Below, in pieces: positions 17,193 to 24,957 of a stretch of 58,679 bases of DNA. The notes below the pieces were generated by a model, which saw nothing but the letters and a program-made list of their open reading frames with translations, made no database searches and was not told the origin of the DNA. Numbering within the stretch: position 1 is the stretch's first letter; each line of letters begins with the position of its first letter. The translations under genes were made by a program, and so were the position numbers. The DNA comes from Foetidibacter luteolus (GTDB taxonomy: Bacteria; Bacteroidota; Bacteroidia; Chitinophagales; Chitinophagaceae): positions 1 through 58,679 of the forward strand of contig NZ_VVIP01000063.1 in assembly GCF_009650435.1 (NCBI RefSeq). Direction: 5' to 3'.

Positions 17193-18749
17193 ATGAAAAA
17201 GCTGACGGCCTTTATTGCCTTACTGATATCCCTGCTTATCGCAGGTTGCTCAAAGAATTTCGAATCCATTAATACTAACCCCTATGCGCTCACTGATATT
17301 AACCCTGCTCTTTTGTTTACCAATGCGCAGCGTTTAACCAATATCAGCAACTGGGAAGGGGAGCCCACTATCGTGCAACAGTTTGTAAACGCCTATAATA
17401 CAGGGGCTACCGCTGGGTTTAACTTTAATGAAGACAACAACAATTTTAATATCCCCCGCTGGAATGATAATTACCCCGGCCCGGTTAAATTGATGGAACA
17501 AATTATCAGCCTTACAAAAGATGACGCTGCACGCTCTAATCTGTACAACCAGGTTAGGATATGGAAGGCTTATGTATTTATGACATTGGTGGATACCTAT
17601 GGGGATGTGCCTTACAGCGAGGCTGGCAAAGCTTACCTGGACATTGTTTTTTACCCGAAATATGATAAGGATGAAGCCATTTACGACGACATTTATAACG
17701 AACTTAAAACTGCCACCGCGGCACTGGATGGTTCAAAAGACATAGTAAAAGAAGATTTGTTTTTTGGCAGCCTGTCTTCTGCCGCAGACCAGGTGGCGCA
17801 GTGGAAAAAACTGGGCTATTCCCTGCTTCTAAGGCTGGGTATGCGGTATTCCAAACTTAACCCGGATAAAGCTAAGAGTATTGTGCAGGAGGCCTACAAC
17901 GGCGGGCTTATGTCGGCAAACAGCGATAATGCCATGATACGTTTTACCTCCGTGTATGTTAACCCGGTAAATAACGGGCCCCGCGGTGGTAACACTTATT
18001 TTTATTACCTGGCTGAGCCATTTGTCAACCAACTTAAATCAACCGGCGACCCAAGGCTGAAGTACATAGCAGGCAAGTATGCCGATCCTAACCAGGTGCT
18101 TGCATTAACGCCTGATACAACTACGGCAAACCAATATGGTTTTCCGGTTGGCTACGATCAAACCAGCGTTCTCAGCTATCCTGGATACCGTGGCACTAAC
18201 GGTACGGGCCAAAATTACTCCCAGTTGAATTTTGTGGTGTTTGGCAGCGCCACCGCGCCGCTGTTTTATGTAACCAATGCCCAAACAAAATTACTTCTTG
18301 CAGAAGCAGCCCACAGGGGGTGGCTTTCCGGTCTTTCAGGGGCGCTCACGGCAAGGCAATATTACGAGGCAGGGGTAAGGGCAGCTATGGATGAATTTTC
18401 CATGTACCCCAATACGCCCAACCCCGCGATACCGGATGATGTAAAAGATGCCTACCTGGCGCAGCCCGCCATTGCTTATAACGATGCTAAAGCGCTTGAA
18501 CTGATCAATACACAATACTGGATTACTTCTTTGGGCAACGGGGTAGAGTCTTTCGCCAATTTCAGGAGAAGCAGCTTCCCCGCACTGCAACCTAACAGGT
18601 ACAACAATAACCTGCAGAATGGTTTTGCAAGGCGTTTCGCTTATCCCAACGAAGAATCTGCAAGGAATAATGCTAACTACCAGGAGGCTGTTACAAGCAT
18701 AGGGGGGTCGGATGATCTTACCACCCGTGTTTTTTGGGATGTGCAATAA
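17193..18749 (+). CDS. SusD/RagB-family surface glycan-binding lipoprotein
   Basis: 518 residues. The lipoprotein signal ends L-L-I-A-G-C with C19 as the lipidation site, followed by S-K-N-F-E-S-I-N-T-N-P, a start typical of the SusD_2 type. TPR-like helices follow (Y-N-Q-V-R-I-W-K-A-Y-V-F-M-T-L-V-D-T-Y-G-D-V-P-Y is the classical core motif). The C-terminal part holds A-Q-T-K-L-L-L-A-E-A-A-H-R-G. It forms the lid of the SusC transporter encoded just upstream and binds oligosaccharides at the cell surface. It is in one operon with susC. The following GH51 is 93 bp away and probably in the same transcript. Confidence 0.95.
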   Translation: MKKLTAFIALLISLLIAGCSKNFESINTNPYALTDINPALLFTNAQRLTNISNWEGEPTIVQQFVNAYNTGATAGFNFNEDNNNFNIPRWNDNYPGPVKLMEQIISLTKDDAARSNLYNQVRIWKAYVFMTLVDTYGDVPYSEAGKAYLDIVFYPKYDKDEAIYDDIYNELKTATAALDGSKDIVKEDLFFGSLSSAADQVAQWKKLGYSLLLRLGMRYSKLNPDKAKSIVQEAYNGGLMSANSDNAMIRFTSVYVNPVNNGPRGGNTYFYYLAEPFVNQLKSTGDPRLKYIAGKYADPNQVLALTPDTTTANQYGFPVGYDQTSVLSYPGYRGTNGTGQNYSQLNFVVFGSATAPLFYVTNAQTKLLLAEAAHRGWLSGLSGALTARQYYEAGVRAAMDEFSMYPNTPNPAIPDDVKDAYLAQPAIAYNDAKALELINTQYWITSLGNGVESFANFRRSSFPALQPNRYNNNLQNGFARRFAYPNEESARNNANYQEAVTSIGGSDDLTTRVFWDVQ

Positions 18750-18842
18750 AGCAATACCGAGCAATTCAGCCGGTCTCATATAAAAAATTCCTGTAGTTGG
18801 CCCGATGATTAACTACATACTTACCCTTTACAAAATGCGCTG

Positions 18843-20378
18843 ATGAAAAAAATATTCTTTTACCTGTTGCTGGCAGCCCCCGTATGTTTAGCGGCGCAAA
18901 ATGCCACCATTAAAATTGATGTAAGCCGAACCCTCGCCGAGATTGACCCGCGTATTTATGGCGTGTTTATGGAGCCTATACACCTTAACGGCAAAAGGGT
19001 GGGGTTGCCCGATTCTGTTGACTTTAACACCTTGTATGGTACGCTTTACCAACCCTCTTCTCCGCTGGCTGATGAGAACGGTTTCCGCAAAGACTACATA
19101 GAAGCAATGAAGGAACTGAAGATTACCAATATGCGCTGGCCGGGCGGTAATTTTTTAATGGCTTACGACTGGAAAGATGGCATTGGCCCCAAAGACAAAA
19201 GGCCCACACGTATCAACCTGGCCTGGGGCGGTTTGGAAACCAACCAGGTGGGTACAGACGAATGGATTGAACTGAATAAAGCCATTGGCAGCGAAAATAT
19301 AATTTGCGTAAACCTGGGCCTGGCAAACATTCTGGATGCAGCGTACTGGGTGGAATACTGCAACTACAAAAACGGTACGTATTATTCTGACTACCGCAAA
19401 AATAATGGCCACGCACAACCCTATAATGTAAAGCTCTGGGGCCTCGGTAACGAGGTGGACGGCTTACCCTGGGAGCTTGGCCACAAGGTAGCGGAAGATT
19501 ATGTGGAAACAGCAAGGGAGGCAGCCAAAGCAATGAAATCTGTTGACAGCAGCATCCGTTTTGTCGGGTCGGGTTCTTCGTACTACGAGCCTACCGGCAA
19601 GTGGGTGGACTGGAACTACAAAGTGCTGGCAGGCATAGGCGATAAAATTGATTACCTCTCCATTCACCGGTATTGGGAGGGGGATGGCCCTTCTTACTAC
19701 AGCAACATGGGCGGCGGCGCCATGGATTTTGAAGAAAAAATAAACCTTACTGCCGGGCAGATTGCATCTGTAAGGGCAATGAAGAATTTTAAGAACCCCA
19801 TTTACATTGCCGTTGACGAATGGGGAGCCTTTGGCAGAAACTTTATGAACGTGTTGCCCATAGCGCAATGTTTAAATTCATTTATCCGTCATGCGGATGT
19901 TGTGAAGATGGCCAACTTTACACTGCTTACGTCCCTGTTGTCCAGCGATCCCCAAAAAGGCACATTCAAATCTCCTTTGTTTTATACGTTCAAATTGTTT
20001 TCCAACAACTGCCGCGGCAAATCAGTAGATGTGTATGTTAATTGCGATACATTCAGCACAGTTAAATATACCGGCATACCTTACCTGGATGCAACGGCCG
20101 TTCACTCAAAAGAAAATAACGCTGTTTTTATCAATGTGGTAAACAGGCACGAAACACAGGCCATTACCGCGGACTTATTTGATATCGCCGGCATGCTTTC
20201 CGGTAAGGCAGAAGTTTCTGTGATTAATACCGGCAACCTGGAAGCGCCTTTTGAATTTGATAAGCAGGAGCAATATAAACCTGTTGTAAAAACCGTAACA
20301 ATCGCCAACGGAAAGTTATCTTTATCACTGCCGGCACATTCTTTTACCCAACTAAAAATAAGCGTTGTTGCAAAATAA
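18843..20378 (+). CDS. GH51 alpha-L-arabinofuranosidase
   Basis: 511 residues with a signal peptide ending at C-L-A-A-Q. The catalytic (beta/alpha)8 barrel has the acid/base E204 in W-G-L-G-N-E-V-D-G and the nucleophile E326 in A-V-D-E-W-G. Both are diagnostic of clan GH-A GH51 arabinofuranosidases, as are the N-terminal F-M-E-P-I-H-L-N-G and M-R-W-P-G-G-N. A C-terminal beta-sandwich follows from about 390. It removes alpha-1,2/1,3/1,5-linked L-arabinofuranosyl units from arabinan or arabinoxylan fragments. The signal peptide suggests a periplasmic site. It follows susD and precedes the ThuA-like gene on the same strand. Together with the GH127 it gives the locus both anomeric specificities for arabinofuranose. 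Confidence 0.93.
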   Translation: MKKIFFYLLLAAPVCLAAQNATIKIDVSRTLAEIDPRIYGVFMEPIHLNGKRVGLPDSVDFNTLYGTLYQPSSPLADENGFRKDYIEAMKELKITNMRWPGGNFLMAYDWKDGIGPKDKRPTRINLAWGGLETNQVGTDEWIELNKAIGSENIICVNLGLANILDAAYWVEYCNYKNGTYYSDYRKNNGHAQPYNVKLWGLGNEVDGLPWELGHKVAEDYVETAREAAKAMKSVDSSIRFVGSGSSYYEPTGKWVDWNYKVLAGIGDKIDYLSIHRYWEGDGPSYYSNMGGGAMDFEEKINLTAGQIASVRAMKNFKNPIYIAVDEWGAFGRNFMNVLPIAQCLNSFIRHADVVKMANFTLLTSLLSSDPQKGTFKSPLFYTFKLFSNNCRGKSVDVYVNCDTFSTVKYTGIPYLDATAVHSKENNAVFINVVNRHETQAITADLFDIAGMLSGKAEVSVINTGNLEAPFEFDKQEQYKPVVKTVTIANGKLSLSLPAHSFTQLKISVVAK

Positions 20379-20439
20379 TTCTTCGTCATACAGCAGCTTA
20401 ATACATAGCATGCCTTATCAAACGGGTATATCATGAATG

Positions 20440-20495
20440 CAGGTACCGGCAATAATTTTTCATGGCATCCCGGTTGCGTCGCAATCCGTTCATCT
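20440..20495 (+). repeat. Dispersed repeat, family C, copy upstream of the ThuA-like gene
   Basis: Reads like AGGTACCGGCAAT, then TTTCATGGCATC, then TTGCGTCGCAATC (20474-20486) and TTCATC. It matches the copies at 37051-37136, 37338-37425 (reverse) and 55721-55779. It lies within the open frame extending upstream of the ThuA-like protein, which supports placing that start after it. Confidence 0.65.
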
Positions 20496-20504
20496 GTAGA
20501 ATAT

Positions 20505-21563
20505 ATGGCATCTTCAGTTTCCTTTGCAAATCGCAGGCAATACACAGGCAGGCTTCATAAAAAAGCAACCATCCGGCGGCACTTTGCAACCGCCGTTTTT
20601 CTTTTCAGCATAACAGTGCTCTTTACACATGCGCAAAGCAGTATTCACCATAATGTTTCTTCCCATCAAAAAACAATTCCCGTTTTAATTGTTGACGGTT
20701 TCAGTAACCACGACTGGAAACAAACCACCGCCGTAACCAAAAAGATACTGGAAAACAGCAGGCTGTTTAAAGTTTCTGTTACCACCATCCCAACCGATAG
20801 CGCAAAAAGGGCACTGTGGCAGATAAATTTTAATGATTATGCGGTGGTAGTTCAAAACACCAATAACATTCATAACACCAGCCTGCAATGGCCGAGGCGT
20901 ATGGAAAAAGCATTGGAGGCCTACGTTAAAAATGGCGGTGGCTTATATGTACTCCATTCGGCCAATAATGCTTTTGCGCATTGGGCGGCTTATGATACCA
21001 TAATCGGGCTTGGCTGGCGTCCCAAAAACACCGGCTATGCCCTGGAAATTGATTCAAATAAAAATATTGTGCGTTATCCGCCGGGGCAGGGAGAAAATAC
21101 CGGCCATGCGGAGAGGTTTGATGCGGTTATACAACTACTCAACCGCCACCCTGTTAACCAGGGTTATCCTTTAAAATGGAAAACAGCCAACACGGAAGTG
21201 TATTACTATCCGCGGGGCCCTGCAGAAAATGTTACGGTTCTGTCTTATGCGTATGACAGTACAGGCACCCGTAAAAACTGGCCGGTCGAATGGGTGGTTA
21301 GCTATGGAAGAGGCCGCGTGTATAGCTCAAGCATGGGGCATTTGTGGAAGGGCGAAACATACCCGCCTGCCTATCGTTGCCGGGGATTTCAAACCACCCT
21401 GGTCAGGGTGGTGGAATGGCTGGCTACAGGTAAGGTAACCTACCCGCTGCCGCAGGATTTTCCGGGAGAAGATATGGTAAGCCTTGCAGGTGAAGACGGT
21501 TTTACAGGTGGCGCCGGGCAGGCTGGCAAGAGTGCTTCGCCGCTTAAAACAGGCTTGAAGTAA
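20505..21563 (+). CDS. ThuA-like domain protein (exported)
   Basis: 352 residues from the Met at 20505. An upstream Met at 20433 exists, but the intervening 24 codons fall in a family C repeat, so the shorter form is preferred. It starts with a basic stretch and a hydrophobic segment ending F-T-H-A-Q, a Sec-type signal. The ThuA (trehalose utilization, class I glutamine-amidotransferase-like) fold is suggested by P-V-L-I-V-D-G near the start, then F-N-D-Y-A-V-V-V-Q-N, G-G-G-L-Y-V-L-H-S, A-H-W-A-A-Y and a later H-P-V-N-Q-G-Y-P. The catalytic activity of ThuA proteins is poorly known; many sit in PULs and carbohydrate operons. Its role here is undefined. It follows the GH51 and precedes two esterases on the same strand. 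Confidence 0.75.
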   Translation: MASSVSFANRRQYTGRLHKKATIRRHFATAVFLFSITVLFTHAQSSIHHNVSSHQKTIPVLIVDGFSNHDWKQTTAVTKKILENSRLFKVSVTTIPTDSAKRALWQINFNDYAVVVQNTNNIHNTSLQWPRRMEKALEAYVKNGGGLYVLHSANNAFAHWAAYDTIIGLGWRPKNTGYALEIDSNKNIVRYPPGQGENTGHAERFDAVIQLLNRHPVNQGYPLKWKTANTEVYYYPRGPAENVTVLSYAYDSTGTRKNWPVEWVVSYGRGRVYSSSMGHLWKGETYPPAYRCRGFQTTLVRVVEWLATGKVTYPLPQDFPGEDMVSLAGEDGFTGGAGQAGKSASPLKTGLK

Positions 21564-21590
21564 AATGGCAAATATTACAAACAATTTTTT

Positions 21591-23525
21591 ATGAAACATC
21601 TGATCTTTCTGTCCGCATTTGTATGGTTATTTAGTCCAGCCGGCATAGCCCAGGATATTATCCGGCCGGCGCCAGCCGGCTTCGATACAGTGCACGCCAG
21701 TATTCCGCGTGGAAGTATTGATACCATCACCTACTATTCCAAAACTGTAGGCGTTAAACGCAGGGCAACCATCTATACGCCACCGGGTTTCTCCAAAAAG
21801 AATAAATATCCCGTGCTGTACCTGTTGCATGGCATCGGCGGCGATGAAAAGGAATGGCTGATTGGCGGCACCCCGCAAATTATACTTGACAACTTATATC
21901 CAGAAGGCAGGATTGAGCCCATGATTGTTGTAATGCCCAATGGCCGTGCTATGAAAGATGACCGTGCTGTTGGAAATGTTTTTGACAGGGATAAAGTGGA
22001 GGCCTTTGCCACTTTTGAAAAAGATTTGCTCAATGATTTGATACCCTTTATACAAAAGAAATACCCTGTGTATACTGACCGTGAGCACCGCGCTATCGCA
22101 GGCCTTTCCATGGGTGGCGGCCAGTCACTTAATTTTGGTTTAGGCAACCTGGATGTATTTGCATGGGTTGGTGGTTTTTCATCCGCACCCAATACAAAAC
22201 CGCCGCAGGAATTAGTGCCGGATGTAGAAGCTGTTAAAGAAAAAATTAAACTGCTTTTTATATCCTGCGGTGCAAGCGATGGTTTAATCACCTTCAGTAA
22301 ACGCACACATGATTATCTGCAGAAAAACAGTGTGCCGCATATCTATTACATAGAACCCGGCGTTCACGACTTTAAGGTTTGGAAGAATGGTTTGTATATG
22401 TACTCCCAACTCATCTTCAAACCGGTTGATACATCTACGTTCTCCAAATACCCTGTAGTGGGGGCGCCTGCAGCTACCAATGTCCGCAATGCTAAATACC
22501 CGCAGATATTGCCCGATAGCCGTGCCATCTTTGGCATCAAAGCCCCGGGTGCACAAACGGTGCAGCTTGATTTGGGGAAGAAATACGACATGGTAAAAGA
22601 CACGGCAGGTGTATGGACGGTTACAACAGACTCCCTGGACGAAGGGTTTCATTATTATTCACTGTTGATAGATGGCCTGGCTGTTGCTGACCCATCCAGC
22701 GAATCTTTTTATGGAATGGGCAGGATGGCAAGCGGCATAGAAATACCATTTACCGGTGGGGCGTATTATGCCCTTCGGGATGTACCGCATGGCGACATCC
22801 GCATTAAAAACTACTTTTCAAGGGTAACCAACTCATGGCGGCAATTGTACGTTTATACGCCGCCGGGTTATGATTCTGCGTCGAACGATAAGTACCCCAC
22901 GCTCTACATACTGCATGGCGGTGGTGAGGACCAACGCGGCTGGGCTACACAGGGCAAAACAGATTTGATACTGGATAACCTCATTGCTGCAAAGAAGGCA
23001 ACGCCTATGATTATCGTAATGCCCGACGCCAACGTAGGCATGGGCGGCTTCAGCCCGGGCGGTATTGAAAACTCGCTAAAAACTTTTGAAAGGGAAATGA
23101 AAGAAACCATCATTCCTTTTGTTGAAAAAAATTACCGTGCACTGCCCGGTGCAAAGAGCAGGGCTTTGGCTGGCTTATCTCTCGGTGGCCTTCATACGCT
23201 ATATACAGGCATTAACAACAACGATGTGTTCTCTTACCTGGGCGTATTCAGCTCAGGGTGGATAATACCGATGATGGGATCGTTCGCTGAAACACAATAT
23301 TCGTTTATAAAGGCCAACGCAGACAAGATAAATGCCAACATAAAGCAGTTGTGGATCGCGATGGGTGGCACGGAAGATATTGCCTACAGGAATTGCCAGG
23401 TAATGCTGGGCAGGTTGAAGGAACTGAATATAAAATACACGTACAGCGAATATCCCGGTGGCCATACCTGGCCGGTATGGAGAAACAACCTGTACAATTT
23501 TGCACCCTTGTTATTTAAAGATTGA
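21591..23525 (+). CDS. Double carbohydrate esterase (CE1-type, CE1-CBM48-CE1 fusion)
   Basis: 644 residues with a signal peptide ending at G-I-A-Q. It contains two alpha/beta-hydrolase (esterase D/CE1) domains. The first, about 35-290, has nucleophile S173 in G-L-S-M-G-G and a C-terminal P-G-V-H-D-F. The second, about 380-644, has S530 in G-L-S-L-G-G and G-G-H-T-W. Between them, at about 300-375, is an early-set domain (CBM48-like; F-G-I-K-A-P, D-E-G-F-H-Y-Y) that normally precedes CE1 domains in Bacteroidota feruloyl esterases. Such enzymes release ferulic or acetyl groups from arabinose or xylose residues. The second half is the same architecture as the next gene, suggesting duplication and fusion. 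Probably periplasmic and part of the susCD operon. Confidence 0.87.
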   Translation: MKHLIFLSAFVWLFSPAGIAQDIIRPAPAGFDTVHASIPRGSIDTITYYSKTVGVKRRATIYTPPGFSKKNKYPVLYLLHGIGGDEKEWLIGGTPQIILDNLYPEGRIEPMIVVMPNGRAMKDDRAVGNVFDRDKVEAFATFEKDLLNDLIPFIQKKYPVYTDREHRAIAGLSMGGGQSLNFGLGNLDVFAWVGGFSSAPNTKPPQELVPDVEAVKEKIKLLFISCGASDGLITFSKRTHDYLQKNSVPHIYYIEPGVHDFKVWKNGLYMYSQLIFKPVDTSTFSKYPVVGAPAATNVRNAKYPQILPDSRAIFGIKAPGAQTVQLDLGKKYDMVKDTAGVWTVTTDSLDEGFHYYSLLIDGLAVADPSSESFYGMGRMASGIEIPFTGGAYYALRDVPHGDIRIKNYFSRVTNSWRQLYVYTPPGYDSASNDKYPTLYILHGGGEDQRGWATQGKTDLILDNLIAAKKATPMIIVMPDANVGMGGFSPGGIENSLKTFEREMKETIIPFVEKNYRALPGAKSRALAGLSLGGLHTLYTGINNNDVFSYLGVFSSGWIIPMMGSFAETQYSFIKANADKINANIKQLWIAMGGTEDIAYRNCQVMLGRLKELNIKYTYSEYPGGHTWPVWRNNLYNFAPLLFKD

Positions 23526-23556
23526 TTTTTGAATGCCTCAAAAAATAAAAAGTACA

Positions 23557-24663
23557 ATGAAAATGAAAAACATCATCATGCTGGCCGCGGCAATACTGGT
23601 TGCGGGGGCAGGTTTTGCGCAGGATAAAATTGTTGAAGACTTTAAACCTTCTGAACTCAACCAGCCAGGGCAGCAATACCCGCAGGTGAACTCCCAGGGG
23701 TACGCCCGGTTTCGCGTGGTGGCACCCTTTGCTAAAAGTGTAAAAGTGAGTTTAGGATTAGGGGGCCGCGGGGGTACAGTGCTTACGCAAATGCCCGACA
23801 GCACCTGGACAGGCACTACGGAAGGGCCGATGGACGAAGGGTTTCACTATTATAACCTTACCATTGACGGCGGTAAATTCAACGACCCCGGCGCAATGAA
23901 TTTTTTTGGTTCCACACGCTGGGAAAGCGGTATTGAAATACCGGCGCATGACCGGGACTTTTATGCAGTGAAAGATGTACCCCATGGTAATGTTGCGCAG
24001 GTGCTGTTCCCTTCAAAAGCCACCAATACCTCACGCCGGGCATTTGTATATACACCCCCGGGTTATGAAAAAGATAGTAAGGCGTATCCCGTGCTTTACC
24101 TGCAGCATGGCTGGGGGGAAGATGAAACAGCATGGGCCAACCAGGGGCATGCCAACCTGATTATGGACAACCTTATTGCAGAAGGGAAAATAAACCCTTT
24201 TATTATTGTAATGACTTATGGCATGACCAACGAAGTAAAATGGGGCCGCATCAGGGATTTTAAAATTGATACATTTCAAACGGTGCTTACAGATGAACTG
24301 ATTCCCTATATTGATACCCATTTCCGCACCCTTGCCAATCAGCCCAACCGCGCCATGGCGGGTTTATCAATGGGCGGTATGGAAACCCGCATGATTACAC
24401 TCAATAAACCGGAAGTGTTTTCTCATTATGCTTTGTTGAGCGGTGGCGTGTATGCGCCGGAAGATATCAAAGACAAGTCTAAAGTAAAACTCATCTTTTT
24501 AAGTTGCGGCAGCAAGGAAAACCCTGACCGCGTAAAAGAAGCCGCCGATAAATTAAAACAGGCAGGGTATAATGTGGCTTCTTATGTTTCGCCTAACACA
24601 GCGCATGAGTTTTTAACATGGCGCCGCAGCCTGTACCAACTGGCTCCTATGTTGTTTAGATGA
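23557..24663 (+). CDS. Carbohydrate esterase (CE1-type) with N-terminal CBM48-like domain
   Basis: 368 residues from the Met at 23557, chosen because it starts a compact signal peptide (K-M-K-N-I-I-M-L-A-A-A) ending at G-F-A-Q. A Met 8 codons upstream (23533) is possible. The early-set/CBM48-like domain is at about 35-120 (F-R-V-V-A-P, D-E-G-F-H-Y-Y). The esterase D/CE1 domain is at about 130-368, with nucleophile S271 in G-L-S-M-G-G, a Q-H-G-W-G-E-D oxyanion-region motif and T-A-H-E-F for the catalytic histidine. Likely a feruloyl or acetyl esterase acting on arabinoxylan or pectic side chains. It starts 31 bp after the double esterase and is probably co-transcribed with it. It is closely similar in layout to that protein's C-terminal half. 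Confidence 0.87.
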   Translation: MKMKNIIMLAAAILVAGAGFAQDKIVEDFKPSELNQPGQQYPQVNSQGYARFRVVAPFAKSVKVSLGLGGRGGTVLTQMPDSTWTGTTEGPMDEGFHYYNLTIDGGKFNDPGAMNFFGSTRWESGIEIPAHDRDFYAVKDVPHGNVAQVLFPSKATNTSRRAFVYTPPGYEKDSKAYPVLYLQHGWGEDETAWANQGHANLIMDNLIAEGKINPFIIVMTYGMTNEVKWGRIRDFKIDTFQTVLTDELIPYIDTHFRTLANQPNRAMAGLSMGGMETRMITLNKPEVFSHYALLSGGVYAPEDIKDKSKVKLIFLSCGSKENPDRVKEAADKLKQAGYNVASYVSPNTAHEFLTWRRSLYQLAPMLFR

Positions 24664-24957
24664 AAGAAAAATGTGTGGCAAGGGCAAGTCTCTAAGATCA
24701 GCTACATTACTGTTATGCGGTGTTAATTGAACATGTGCAGGAGTGGCGACTCAGGGCCGCACTTTATACTTCTGTTCTTAGCCCTGCAACGTTCACCTTA
24801 TTTTTGTTTTGTTGCAAAGCGGCAGAAAAAGTATAAGCAGGTTGCACAATGCCGCAATATATTCTGCAGTACAAGTGAGTGACACAAGGGACGATGATAG
24901 CAGCAACGCAGCTAAGTACAAAATATAAATGCGGCTCGTACAAAAATAAAATGGATT

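Noticed and set aside
20433..20504. N-terminal extension of the ThuA-like protein
   Set aside because: Falls in a family C repeat; the Met at 20505 gives a normal signal peptide.
24664..24957. Gap before GH127 as a mobile-element remnant
   Set aside because: The phrase AAGTGAGTGACACAAG felt familiar from other genomes, but no second copy or inverted ends exist in the window.
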